Notes under the pieces: generated by a model
What the model was told of the DNA's origin: nothing
The model's database searches: none
Seen by the model: the letters and a program-made list of their open reading frames with translations, nothing else
Source of the DNA: Bradyrhizobium erythrophlei
Lineage (GTDB): Bacteria > Pseudomonadota > Alphaproteobacteria > Rhizobiales > Xanthobacteraceae
Assembly (NCBI GenBank): GCA_900129675.1
Contig: FSRD01000001.1
Location: 7,739,501 to 7,803,500, forward strand
Reading direction: 5' to 3'
Length of the DNA stretch: 64,000 nt
Made by a program: the position numbers and the translations under genes
Part shown: in pieces, positions 50,066 to 59,207 of the stretch
How the letters are laid out: every line of letters starts with the position of its first letter
How positions within the stretch are numbered: the stretch's first letter is position 1

Positions 50066-52000
50066 ATGTCCACACCTGGCTTTCGGAGCGCACTGGCGGC
50101 GACATTGGTATTCGCGCTGGCGACTCTGACTGCCCTCCCCGCCGCTACACAGGTCCGCGCCACACTGAAAGGCCACACACTGGCCCTCGCCTCCGTCGAC
50201 TATTCACCCGACGGCCACTACCTCGCGACGGGAAGCTACGACAGGACCGCGAAGATCTGGGATGCGGCCACCGGCACCGAGGTTGCCACCCTGCGCGGTC
50301 ACCAGGGGACGGTCGAGGCGGTTCGTTTCTCACCCGATGGCAAAATCCTGGCGACGGGCAGCTATGACGGAACGGTGCGACTTTGGGACTGGGTTTCAGG
50401 GCACGAGCTGGCCGTACTCAGCGGCCATGCCAATATGATTCGCTCCCTGGCCTTCGCCCCCGACGGGAAAACGATCGCGTCCGGCAGCCACGACAACACC
50501 ATCAAGTTGTGGGACGTGGCCTCTCGCAAGGAGCGCGCCACTCTGAGGCATGACGGGGCCGTGCGGTCCCTGGCGTTCAGCCATGACAGCAAGATTCTCG
50601 CCTCCGGCAGCAATGATTACACCGCAAAATTGTGGGACGTTGCCACGGGTCATGAACTCGCCACGCTGCGAGGCCACGAGCATGGCATCCGCGGCATCGC
50701 GTTCTCGCCGGATGACAAGATGCTTGTCACCGGCAGCATGGATACGACCGTGCGGCTCTGGGACGTGGCCGAGCGGAAAGAGAAGGCCACTCTTGAGGGC
50801 ACCGCAAGCGAGATCCTCTGCGTCGCCGTTTCGCCCGACGGCAAGCTGGTGGCGGCCGGGAGCGTCGACAACTCTCTGAGGATCTGGGACATCGCGACCG
50901 GTGAAGAGGTTGTCGTACGATGGAGCGGGGTCGGGGACCGGGTCCGCGGCATCGCCTTCTCGCCCGACGGCAAGACCTTGGCCATAGCGACGATGGATTA
51001 TCTTGCCAAGCTTTGGGACATCGACCAACTCCGGAAAGACGGCGTCGAGCCCGCCCCGGAAGATGCCGCGGGCAAGGGCGAGGAACGGGTCTCGCTCAGG
51101 GGACACAAATCATTTGTCACCGCCGTGGCGTTTACGCCCGATGACAAGATCTTGGCCTCGGCAAGCCATGACAAGACTGCCAAGCTATGGGATGTTGCGA
51201 GCGGCAAGGAGCTGATGACCCTGGCCGGCCACCAGGGCGCTATCGTCACCATCACCTTCTCGCCCGACGGCAAGACTCTGATGACGGGCTCCTACGATCG
51301 TACAGCGAGGCTCTGGGAGGTCCAGTCCGGCAAGGAGATCGCAACGCTGCGGGGGCATACCAACATCATCCGCGCCGTGGCTTACGCGCCGGACGGCAAG
51401 AGGGCGGTCTCGGGGGGGTACGATGAAACGATCAAGCTCTGGGACATGGCCGGCAATCGGGAGATCGCCACTCTAAGGGGCCATACGGGCGGCGTGAAGG
51501 CGCTGGCCTACTCGCCCGACAGCCGGCTTGTTGCCTCCGGTAGCATAGACGGCACTATCAAGCTTTGGGACGTGCCCTCGACCAGAGAGGTCGCCACCAT
51601 CGACGTACATACTGGGCCGGTTCACTCGGTGGCGTTCTCGCCCGACGGCACGATGCTGGCATCCGCCGGTGCCGCCAAGGACGTGCAGCTCTTCGACGCC
51701 AACACACGCAAGGAGTTGGAGCCGTTCAAAGGCCACATTGCCTGGGTCCGCTTCTGCGCTTTCTCGCCTGACGGAAAGACGCTAGCATCGGTTGGCCTCG
51801 ACAGCACGGTGCGCCTCTGGGACGTGGCCACCCGCAGGCAGACGGCCGCGCTCAAGGGACACCTGCGCCGCATACATTTTGTGACCTTCTCCCATGACGG
51901 GACGATGGTGGCGACCGCCGGCATGGACGGCACCGTAAAGCTTTGGGATACGCCGAAAGGCGCTCCCACACCTCTTGTGGGCAGCACCGGGCAGCAATAG
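50066..52000 (+). CDS. secreted WD40-repeat protein, about fourteen repeats
   Basis: Predicted 644-residue protein. A signal peptide is seen (SALAATLVFALATLTALPAA, cleavage near TQV). It then consists of consecutive WD40 repeats ending in IWDAATGTE, LWDWVSGHE, LWDVASRKE, LWDVATGHE, LWDVAERKE, IWDIATGEE, LWDIDQLRK, LWDVASGKE, LWEVQSGKE, LWDMAGNRE, LWDVPSTRE, LFDANTRKE, LWDVATRRQ and LWDTPKGAP. Fourteen blades fit two seven-bladed propellers, joined by a longer linker (RKDGVEPAPEDAAGKGEERV). ATG 50066 follows GAGGAAGGCGAACCG. It sits between modC and mosB, on the same strand. WD40 propellers bind proteins, so a periplasmic partner of molybdate transport is an attractive guess. Confidence 0.9.
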   Translation: MSTPGFRSALAATLVFALATLTALPAATQVRATLKGHTLALASVDYSPDGHYLATGSYDRTAKIWDAATGTEVATLRGHQGTVEAVRFSPDGKILATGSYDGTVRLWDWVSGHELAVLSGHANMIRSLAFAPDGKTIASGSHDNTIKLWDVASRKERATLRHDGAVRSLAFSHDSKILASGSNDYTAKLWDVATGHELATLRGHEHGIRGIAFSPDDKMLVTGSMDTTVRLWDVAERKEKATLEGTASEILCVAVSPDGKLVAAGSVDNSLRIWDIATGEEVVVRWSGVGDRVRGIAFSPDGKTLAIATMDYLAKLWDIDQLRKDGVEPAPEDAAGKGEERVSLRGHKSFVTAVAFTPDDKILASASHDKTAKLWDVASGKELMTLAGHQGAIVTITFSPDGKTLMTGSYDRTARLWEVQSGKEIATLRGHTNIIRAVAYAPDGKRAVSGGYDETIKLWDMAGNREIATLRGHTGGVKALAYSPDSRLVASGSIDGTIKLWDVPSTREVATIDVHTGPVHSVAFSPDGTMLASAGAAKDVQLFDANTRKELEPFKGHIAWVRFCAFSPDGKTLASVGLDSTVRLWDVATRRQTAALKGHLRRIHFVTFSHDGTMVATAGMDGTVKLWDTPKGAPTPLVGSTGQQ

Positions 52001-52032
52001 GGCCGGTATCCACGGATGAGCAGGAGAGCTTG

Positions 52033-52845
52033 ATGGCTAACGAAGGTCTCGATCGCATGACCTGGTCGCTGATGAGCGGCAGCGCCACTGACGAGCAGGA
52101 AATGGCCCGGCTCGACACACAGCCGGTGATCCAGATCCTGCCGGATGCCAATGTGATCAAGGTCGGGGGGCAGAGCTTCATCGATCGCGGGCGCGAGGCG
52201 GTGTTTCCGCTGATCGACGAGATCGTCGAGAACCTGCCCAAGCACAAGATGATCATCGGGACCGGGGCCGGCACCCGCGCCCGCCATGCCTATAGCGTGG
52301 GGCTCGACCTTGGCATGCCGACCGGCGTCCTGAGCGTGCTCGGCTTCTTCGTCAGCATCCAAAACGCCAAAATGATACACTATCTGTTGGCCAAGCATGG
52401 GATCCCCCTCATCGAGCCGGCGCAATTCGCCCAGATGCCGCTCTACCTCGCCGAGCGCCACGCGTGTGTTTGCGTAGGCATGCCCCCTTACGCATATTGG
52501 CAGCCGAACCCGGAGATCGGCCGCATCCCCCCACATCGGACAGACGCGGGCTGCTACGTTATCAGCGAGACCTTGGGCGCCCGCTCGATGATCTACGTCA
52601 AGGACGAAGAGGGCCTCTACACGGCAGACCCAAAAAAGGACCCGAAGGCCAAGTTCATCCCCAAGATCACCGTCGACGAGCTCCTGGAACTCGACTTGGC
52701 CGACGTGGTGCTGGAGCGGACGGTGTTCCAGCTCATGAAGAACGCCAAGAACCGTCGCTCGGTGCAAGTCATCAACGGCCTGAAGAAGGGCAACCTGACC
52801 CGCGCGCTCAACGGCGAGCCGGTCGGCACCGTGATCACCGCTTGA
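52033..52845 (+). CDS. mosB: molybdenum storage protein subunit beta
   Basis: Predicted 270-residue cytoplasmic protein of the amino-acid kinase/UMP-kinase fold, the same length as Azotobacter MosB. With MosA it forms a hollow hexamer that packs polyoxomolybdate clusters using ATP. Motifs: QILPDANVIKVGGQSFIDRG, MIIGTGAGTRARHAYSVGLD LGMPTGVLSVLG, GRIPPHRTDAGCYVISE, VKDEEGLYTADPKKDPKAKF, and QVINGLKKGNLTRALNGEPV GTVI. ATG 52033 has AGGAGAG just upstream; the longer ORF has no support. It is 11 bp ahead of mosA. Confidence 0.92.
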   Translation: MANEGLDRMTWSLMSGSATDEQEMARLDTQPVIQILPDANVIKVGGQSFIDRGREAVFPLIDEIVENLPKHKMIIGTGAGTRARHAYSVGLDLGMPTGVLSVLGFFVSIQNAKMIHYLLAKHGIPLIEPAQFAQMPLYLAERHACVCVGMPPYAYWQPNPEIGRIPPHRTDAGCYVISETLGARSMIYVKDEEGLYTADPKKDPKAKFIPKITVDELLELDLADVVLERTVFQLMKNAKNRRSVQVINGLKKGNLTRALNGEPVGTVITA

Positions 52846-52856
52846 ACGAGGTCGCC

Positions 52857-53702
52857 ATGAACGAACAAGCTCCCGCAGCCCGCGAAATCCCGGTCGACAA
52901 GCGCCACCACGTCGAGTCGATGCTGATGCGTGAGAGCCTGCTCGACAAGCAGGTCATGTCGTCCACCGAAACCCCCGTCGTCCCAATGCTGCGATTCTGC
53001 CACGTCGTGAAGATCGGCGGGCGCTCAATCATCGACCATGGCAAGAAGGCCGTCTACCCGCTCGTCGACGCGATCAGAGACGCGCTCGGCAATTTCAAGC
53101 TGGTGATCGGAACCGGCGGAGGGATGCGCAGCCGCCACGTGACCTCTATCGGTATTGATCTCGGCATGCCGACCGGCGTGCTGGCTCAGCTGTGCATCAT
53201 CGATGCCCTCGGCAACGCCCACCTCCTCGGCACACTGCTGGCGCCGCAAGGCGTGGTTGCCATTCCGCCGGAGATTCTCGGGCACATGCTGCCCTTCTTC
53301 ATCAAGTCGGCACCGGGTGTGATCTGCAACGGCGACCCGCCGTTCTCGATTTGGGAGCATACGCCCCGCTTTGGGCGCATCCCGCCCCACCGCACCGACG
53401 CCGGCACCTTCCTGCTCGCCGAGTGCTACGGTTGCGCCACCCACACCCTGATCAAGGACGTGGACGGGCTCTACGACGCCGACCCGAAGGTCAACTCCAA
53501 CGCCGAGTTCATCAAGGAGATCACCGTGTCCGAGCTGAGGGCGCGCAACCTGCAGACGCTTCCGTTCGACCGGGTCATGATCGACCTCCTGGCCAACGCG
53601 CGGCAGCTGAAACAATTCCAGATCATCAACGGGCTGCGGCCTGAGCTTCTGGACCGGGCGCTGCGCGGCGAGCATGTCGGCACGATCGTCCGCAAGGACT
53701 GA
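52857..53702 (+). CDS. mosA: molybdenum storage protein subunit alpha
   Basis: Predicted 281-residue partner of MosB with the same kinase fold. It has VVKIGGRSIIDHGKKAVYPL, VIGTGGGMRSRHVTSIGIDL GMPTGVLAQL, FGRIPPHRTDAGTFLLAECY, KDVDGLYDADPKVNSNAEFI and INGLRPELLDRALRGEHVGT IV. The N-terminal 40 residues are charged and variable, as in known MosA. GAGGT precedes ATG 52857. The alpha/beta assignment rests on motif detail and gene order and could be swapped, but the pair is clear. Confidence 0.9.
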   Translation: MNEQAPAAREIPVDKRHHVESMLMRESLLDKQVMSSTETPVVPMLRFCHVVKIGGRSIIDHGKKAVYPLVDAIRDALGNFKLVIGTGGGMRSRHVTSIGIDLGMPTGVLAQLCIIDALGNAHLLGTLLAPQGVVAIPPEILGHMLPFFIKSAPGVICNGDPPFSIWEHTPRFGRIPPHRTDAGTFLLAECYGCATHTLIKDVDGLYDADPKVNSNAEFIKEITVSELRARNLQTLPFDRVMIDLLANARQLKQFQIINGLRPELLDRALRGEHVGTIVRKD

Positions 53703-53789
53703 TCCGTCCGGGAGCGTGGCGAGAGATCTGGCGGAGCGAGACAGACGGCCCTCGCCGAGCCTATCGGTGCCAGGTCGCGCTTCTTTGGC

Positions 53790-54255
53790 CAAGCGAAGAG
53801 GTCCGCCGTCCCAAGGGTGGAAGACGTTCCTCCGCAATCACGCCGACGGCATCGCCGCGAAGGATCTGTTCGTCGTGCCGACAATCTCGTTCCGTCTGCT
53901 TTATGGTTTGTTGATCATGGGGCATGGCACACGACAGGTCACATGGTTCGGAGTAACAACGCATCCGACCGCGGAATGGATCGCAAACCAGATAACGGAA
54001 GCCTGCGGTTGGGACCAGGCCCCCCACTATCTGATCCAATCGCGATGGAGCGCATGGTGAAGCTTTCATCCGACGACTTCGATCAATGGGCATTCGCGAT
54101 CAGCCGACCTCTCCGCGCTCCCCTTGGCAAAATGGATATGCTGAAAGGCTGATCGGTTCGATCCGCAGGGAATACCTTGACCACGTTGTTGTGTTCAGCG
54201 AGCGCCACTCCGTCACCTACTGCTGTCGTACATGAAATATTACAATCCTGTTTCA
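53790..54255 (+). pseudogene. integrase-core transposase, broken across three frames
   Basis: Frame one reads KRRGPPSQGWKTFLRNHADG IAAKDLFVVPTISFRLLYGL and HPTAEWIANQITEACGWDQA PHYL. A second frame then continues GEAFIRRLRSMGIRDQPTSP RSPWQNGYAERLIGSIRREY LDHVVVFSERH, and a third gives RHLLLSYMKYYN before loss at about 54255. This is the rve-type DDE core (D in WFGVT region, E in NGYAERLIGS). Breaks are near 54040 and 54215. N- and C-terminal parts are missing, so it is inactive. Confidence 0.85.
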
Positions 54256-54269
54256 TAACACCCATCTGT

Positions 54270-55258
54270 CTATGTGATTGGAGAGAAGAGGTTTTGCTGA
54301 TCTGGATGCGATCCCGCGGGGTGATTTGGGTTCTGCCTCGCGCGATGAACGACGCGCTGAGCCGCCGGTTCGCCGAGCGTTGATCGGCGGAAGATCCACG
54401 GACCATCCGGCAGAGGATGACCCGCTTCGATTTCGCCCGCTTCGGCGGCGAGCCTAAGCGTCTTCGGTGCAATGCCGAGCAAACCCGCCGCCTTGTTCAG
54501 ATTAAGCCATGGCTCGTTCCCATCTGGCGCCGGCCGAAAGACCGGGATCTTATGATGCGACCTGAGCGCGCTGACCCGCTCCCGTGTCCAGCGATTGCCG
54601 TGGCCGGTCACCAGGCCGTTCCGGTTGAGGATGCCTGCGATGAGATCATCATTGGCGGTGAGAACCAATTGGCGGACGGCGGCGAGAATGTCGGCGGAGA
54701 TACTGTTGCGCTGTCCGCGGCGACGCCTCGGCAGGCGCAGTTCGGTATGAACGCCGCCAATCCAATGGGTCAGGAGAACGATCTCTGACGCTTCGTCATC
54801 GATATCGGCGACCACCTCGTGGATGACGGTGCGCACGATTCGCTTCTTGAGCCTCGCGTCGGTCGACGGCGCCGACCAGACAGCCTTGAGATCAGCGGCC
54901 AGCGCGGCGACGTGGACTGGCGACAATGATGGTTGCGATGTCGAGGCATCATGTGCGGCAATCCTGGTCTCGATCTCGCCTACACGTGTGAGCGCGCTGT
55001 TCCATCGCAACTCCAGTTCCGCCGCGATCAGCCGGTTTTGCGGATCGATGGCGTCGTACTGGCGGAATGCCCGATCGGCGCGGTAGCGCGCCGCCTCGAG
55101 GTCGCGCACCAGCGCCTCACGAACCTGATCGCGGCGGCTGGCTGCTTGGGCTTCGGCCTCGACGGCCGCAGCTTTCGCTGCCGGTTCGACAACCCGCAGA
55201 AGAGCTTCCTCGATGGCGTCGTCGACACGCAATCCTCCGAATGCGATGCAGCGGGGCT
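54270..55258 (-). pseudogene. large serine recombinase, C-terminal fragment
   Basis: The open frame has the C-terminal part of recombinase-family proteins: CIAFGGLRVDDAIEEALLRV, then AARYRADRAFRQYDAIDPQN RLIAAELELRWNSALTRV (coiled coil), and WTRERVSALRSHHKIPVF with WLNLNKAAGLLGIAPKTLRL AAEAGEIEAGHPLPDGPW, a DNA-binding tail. The N-terminal catalytic resolvase domain with its Ser is absent; a stop in the same frame precedes the join with the winged-helix fragment at about 55257. It cannot recombine DNA alone. Confidence 0.8.
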
Positions 55259-55626
55259 TTCACATTCGCGAGATAGCGCTCGCCGCCTTCGCCGGTGTCG
55301 AGGGCCTTGCGCAACGCCGTGATATGGACCCGAAGGGCGACCCCTTCGACGAAAATCCCGGGCCAAACCTTGGCGATCAGCTCCCTTTGGCCGACCACTT
55401 CGCCCGCATGCTGCGCTAGAACGAGCAGGATATCGAACGCACGGCTGCCAAGCTTGATCGTCTCATCGGCCTTCTTGAGAACGCGCTCTGAGGGAAACAA
55501 CCGAAACGGCCCGAAGGAGACGACCTCCTGGGTGCGAGGCCCGCTCGTTGGAATAGCAGTCTGCAAGGCAAATTCTTCTTTGAATTCGGTGCCGATGACC
55601 GCCGCTAGTCCATCGATGTAAGCCAC
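55257..55626 (-). pseudogene. winged-helix (OmpR/CadC-type) regulator, truncated
   Basis: VVSFGPFRLFPSERVLKKAD and GSRAFDILLVLAQHAGEVVG QRELIAKVWPGIFVEGVALR VHITALRKALDTGEGGERYL form a complete Trans_reg_C domain. Intact relatives continue NVPGRGYCFVAPV and then a long ATPase/TPR part; here the sequence passes directly into the serine recombinase fragment after RYLANV. The start may be GTG 55626. It looks disrupted by the recombinase element. Confidence 0.75.
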
Positions 55627-55823
55627 CGGGCTTCGAACCGTCAAGCTGAGTCTGATCGGCGGTATTCGGTGCCGATAAACGATTGAACTTTTAGGGTATT
55701 TGGCCCGGCACCCGAGGTACGGTGCAAGAGCACGCGCCGCGCGCACATCGAGCGCATTTCGTACAAACCGCGCGCGGCCCTTCCAGCGCGGACGGCAGTT
55801 CCGCTCGAAAACCAAAAGCGCGG

Positions 55824-57428
55824 CTACGCCGCCTTGATCAAGTCCGCCGCCTTCTCGGCAATCATGATGGTCGGCGCATTGGTGTTGCCGCCGACCAGCG
55901 TCGGCATGACCGAGGCGTCGACGATCCGAAGTCCCTGCAGTCCGCGCACGCGCAGCTTCGGGTCCACCACGGCCGTGTCATCGACACCCATCTTGCAGGT
56001 GCCCACAGGGTGATAGATCGTATCGGCCTTGTTGCGGATGTGGTTCATCAGCGCCTCGTCAGAGGTGATCCCGGCGGCGAAGAGATCCTTGTCGCGGTAT
56101 TTCGCCAATGCCGGCGCCTGCACGATCCGCCGCACGAGCTTGACGCCCTTCAGCATGATCTCGGCGTCGCGCTCGTCGGACAGAAAGCGCGGATCAATGC
56201 GCGGCGGCGCCAGGGGATCGCTGCTGGTCAAACCGACCTCGCCGCGCGAATAGGGCCTCAGTTGGCAGACGCGGCAGGAGAAGCCATAGCCAAAATGCAC
56301 CTTGCGCATATGGTCCTCGAGTTTGGCGATGATGAAATGCAACTGAAGATCGGGTCGATCGAGGCCGGGATCTGATTTCAGGAAGGCTCCGCCTTCCGAA
56401 CCGGGCGAGGAGAAAAGGCCGGTTCCGTCCCTGCGCCATTGAAACATGCTGCGAGCCAGCTTGATCACGCCGCCCGGGCTGAGACCGAACAGGTCGGTCT
56501 CTTTCGATGAATAGCATGTGATGCAATCGAGATGATCCCGCAGGTTCTTGCCGACCCCCTTGAGCTGGTGCACGACGCTGATTCCGTGCCGCCTGAGTTC
56601 ATCCGCGGGACCGACACCGGAGAGCAGCAGAAGCTGTGGCGAGCCGAATGTCCCGCCGCAAAGGATCACCTCGCGCGAGGCCTCGGCGGCCTTATCGCGC
56701 CCGTCGCGGCGGTAGCGCAGGCCGGTCGCGCGCTTGCCGTCGAACACGATCCCGGTTACCTGCGCGTTCGTAATGACCGTGAGGTTCGGACGGTTCATCA
56801 CGGGATGCAGATAGGCGGCTGCCGTCGAGCAGCGTTCGCCGTTCCTGTCGTCGCCCCAGAACTGGGTGACCTGATAGAGCCCAGCACCCTCCTGTTCCGG
56901 TCCATTGAAATCGTTATTGCGACGGATCTGGTTTTCCGCGCAGGCTTCGACAAAAGCTGACGCGATCGGCCGCGGGCTGCGCTGGTTGGCGACGCGCAGC
57001 GGGCCGTCACCGCCATGAAAATCATCGGCGCCGCGCTCGTTACCTTCCGCGCGTTTGAAGTAAGGCAGGACCTCCTTCCACGACCAGCCCTCGCATCCAA
57101 GCGCTGCCCAGTCGTCATAGTCGGTGTGATGGCCGCGGATATAGATCATGCCGTTGATCGCACTCGATCCGCCCAGCGCCTTGCCGCGCGGCTGGTAGCC
57201 GCGGCGTCCGTTGAGCCCAGGCTGCGGCACTGTCTCGAAGGCCCAGTTGTTGATTTTCGGCTTGCCCGACAGCATTGCCGCCACGCCGATCGGCGCCCTG
57301 ACGACAACACCTCTACCCTCGCCGCCGGCCTCGATCAGGCAGACGGTGATCTTGGGATCTTCCGAAAGGCGAGCCGCGAGGGTCGCGCCGGCGGAGCCGC
57401 CGCCTGCGAGGACATAATCGTATGCCAT
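55824..57428 (-). CDS. GMC-family FAD oxidoreductase (choline dehydrogenase-like)
   Basis: Predicted 534-residue flavoenzyme. The FAD-binding start is MAYDYVLAGGGSAGATLAAR LSED. GMC signatures follow: GKALGGSSAINGMIYIRGHH (signature 1) and GGTFGSPQLLLLSGVGPADE (signature 2), with a C-terminal VGTCKMGVDDTAVVDPKLRV and NTNAPTIMIAEKAADL. The active-site His is in YHPVGTCK. Substrate alcohol unknown. ATG 57428 has AAGGGA upstream; the longer ORF lacks support. Monocistronic. Confidence 0.93.
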   Translation of the reverse strand: MAYDYVLAGGGSAGATLAARLSEDPKITVCLIEAGGEGRGVVVRAPIGVAAMLSGKPKINNWAFETVPQPGLNGRRGYQPRGKALGGSSAINGMIYIRGHHTDYDDWAALGCEGWSWKEVLPYFKRAEGNERGADDFHGGDGPLRVANQRSPRPIASAFVEACAENQIRRNNDFNGPEQEGAGLYQVTQFWGDDRNGERCSTAAAYLHPVMNRPNLTVITNAQVTGIVFDGKRATGLRYRRDGRDKAAEASREVILCGGTFGSPQLLLLSGVGPADELRRHGISVVHQLKGVGKNLRDHLDCITCYSSKETDLFGLSPGGVIKLARSMFQWRRDGTGLFSSPGSEGGAFLKSDPGLDRPDLQLHFIIAKLEDHMRKVHFGYGFSCRVCQLRPYSRGEVGLTSSDPLAPPRIDPRFLSDERDAEIMLKGVKLVRRIVQAPALAKYRDKDLFAAGITSDEALMNHIRNKADTIYHPVGTCKMGVDDTAVVDPKLRVRGLQGLRIVDASVMPTLVGGNTNAPTIMIAEKAADLIKAA

Positions 57429-57789
57429 GCGAGTCCCTTGAAGCTCCAAGGACCTATGAAGCGACGGGAATGTTAGAATCGGACCACCAGTAGCCCTCGG
57501 GCGGACAGCGCGCAATGTCCGAGTTGGGTCAAGAGCGGTCATATGCACCTGCTCCGTCGCCGCTCTCAGCCTCTCCCTGGTTCGCCCAGTCGAGACCGCG
57601 TTCCCGCGGACTTACTATCTGCGGGCCATGGTGCTTCATCAAGCAAGTTCGATAGACCGCTCTTTAAGCTCAGCGCCAAAACTCCCCGCTCAAAGGAGGC
57701 CCTTTTGGGCGCCGACACAGGGTCCCAATCCAACGCCGATTGACACTCGAACAAGCCAGCATGGCGACCGCGCACGCTGCACACATCAG
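57429..57789. other. intergenic region, no gene
   Basis: About 360 bp. A short piece TGTCCGAGTTGGGTCAAGAG at about 57514 resembles the dispersed repeat. Small ORFs here are unsupported. Confidence 0.5.
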
Positions 57790-58380
57790 TTACACGAACA
57801 AGCACACCTCGTTGATATCCGGACGCGGCAGACGCTCAAACGAGCCCGCCGGATCGCCATAGCCGATGGCACAGATAAAGTTTGATTTGATCTGGCCACC
57901 GGGGAAGAATTCCCGATCGACAGCCTCATTGTCGAACCCAGACATCGGTCCGCAGTCGAGCCCGATGGCCCGCGCCGCCATGATAAAGTAAGCGCCCTGC
58001 AGGCTGCTGTTGCGGAAGGCTGTTGTTTCGGCAAAACCGGGCTTGTCGATAAACCAGGATCTGGCATCAGCGTGTGGAAACAGGCGCGGCAGCCAGTCGT
58101 ACAACCTGGTGTCGTAACCGAGGATCGCCGTCACCGGCGCGTCTGTCACCTTTTGCCGGTTACCCTCGAGGACGAGGGGCTTTAGTCGCTCCTTCGCCGC
58201 CAAGGTCATCACGAACACGATGCGCACGGGGAAGCAGTTCGCGCTGGTCGGACCCCAGCGCATCAGATCGTACACGGCAGCGAGTTGCTCACGCGAAACC
58301 GGCTTATCGAACCACTTGTTTTGGGTACGCGCCTTACGAAAGATCGTATCAAGCGCGGAATCATCGAGCGGCGTCACCAT
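57790..58380 (-). CDS. RutE-like nitroreductase (malonic semialdehyde reductase)
   Basis: Predicted 196-residue FMN-dependent NAD(P)H oxidoreductase. It starts PLDDSALDTIFRKARTQNKW and shows YDLMRWGPTSANCFPVRIVF, the FMN-binding part of the RutE subgroup, plus NSSLQGAYFIMAARAIGLDC GPMSGFDNEAVD and FICAIGYGD. RutE reduces malonic semialdehyde in pyrimidine breakdown; no rut genes are adjacent, so the actual substrate may differ. ATG 58380 has AGGAGGCATCTT in front. Confidence 0.88.
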   Translation of the reverse strand: MVTPLDDSALDTIFRKARTQNKWFDKPVSREQLAAVYDLMRWGPTSANCFPVRIVFVMTLAAKERLKPLVLEGNRQKVTDAPVTAILGYDTRLYDWLPRLFPHADARSWFIDKPGFAETTAFRNSSLQGAYFIMAARAIGLDCGPMSGFDNEAVDREFFPGGQIKSNFICAIGYGDPAGSFERLPRPDINEVCLFV

Positions 58381-58443
58381 AAGATGCCTCCTCGCTCTTA
58401 AAGCTATCCCTTTATTTAAGTTGCAGCACTACTCGTCGAGACG

Positions 58444-58803
58444 TCACGCGCCGCGATACACGCCAAAGTACGGGACTTCGCTAGGCGGCGGCGTGTATCC
58501 TGCGTCCTTGGCCTTCTTGAGAGCCTCAAGCCCTTCGTCGAAGGTCACGAGCGGCGTGGTCTTGACGCTCTTAACCGCCCCACCAGCTGAGATCGCCATC
58601 GACAGCGCCGTGGCGCTCACATTGTCCGGCAGCTGACAGATCACCAGCACGTCGTAATCGCCGAACGTCAGCCAGCCGTCGACGACACTGCCGCCGAGCC
58701 GTTGAACAACGGGTTTGACGGCCTCCATGCGGTTCTGAGGATCTTTGAGCAGGGCTGCCCACCCGACAGGGGCGTAAGCCGTCTGCAAGACATAAAGAGC
58801 CAT
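58444..58803 (-). CDS. GYD-domain protein
   Basis: Predicted 119-residue protein with MALYVLQTAYAPVGWAALLK and the name-giving region VVDGWLTFGDYDVLVICQLP DNVSATALSMAISAGGAVKS. The GYD motif itself is present as GDYD. Function unknown; the fold is ferredoxin-like. ATG 58803 follows AAAGGAGACCCTCC, which settles the start against the longer ORF. Confidence 0.88.
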   Translation of the reverse strand: MALYVLQTAYAPVGWAALLKDPQNRMEAVKPVVQRLGGSVVDGWLTFGDYDVLVICQLPDNVSATALSMAISAGGAVKSVKTTPLVTFDEGLEALKKAKDAGYTPPPSEVPYFGVYRGA

Positions 58804-59207
58804 GGAGGGTCTCCTTTCAGAGTTTGCCGCCCCCTTGCTCACGCGCAAAACGCATTGCCGCGTTCGGATATCTTTGTTCCCCTCACAACGGCAAGCTCAC
58901 GGCACCAGTGTTGATATTGAAAATAGTGTAGCACTTCGCGCCGCTCCCGTGAGTGGCACGCTCGAAACGAGAAGCCATCGTAATCGACAAAACAGTTATT
59001 GCGCCCACGCCGCGCTGGGATGAGATCTCGAACGGCCGCTTTGGGTCAATCGCGTCGTTTTGACCGTCCGCCGATGACTTCCGGTCTACTCCGGGGAACG
59101 GACATCGTCAGAGCCGGTCGGCATGTCTCAAAAGTGCCAACAGCGGAAGCCACCGGCGGCAGCGCGCCAGAGCTTATTGAAGCAATAGCGCACAACTTTT
59201 TAGTCGC
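58804..59207. other. intergenic region with dispersed-repeat copy G
   Basis: About 400 bp; the repeat lies at 59036-59145. Nothing else recognised. Confidence 0.5.
59036..59145. repeat. dispersed intergenic repeat, copy G (best preserved)
   Basis: TTTGGGTCAATCGCGTCGTT TTGACC, then ACTTCCGGTCTACTCCGGGG, AACGGACATCGTCAG, GGCATGTCTCAAAAGTGCCA. Motif order agrees with copies B and E. Confidence 0.75.

Noticed and set aside
50066..52000. Tandem repeat/CRISPR-like periodicity
   Set aside because: The periodicity of about 126 bp comes from WD40 repeats in coding sequence, not from a CRISPR array; no short identical repeats with spacers were found anywhere in the window.
52464..52856. Long ORF extending upstream of mosA in its frame
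   Set aside because: This part overlaps mosB in another frame; mosA begins at ATG 52857 with its own ribosome-binding site.
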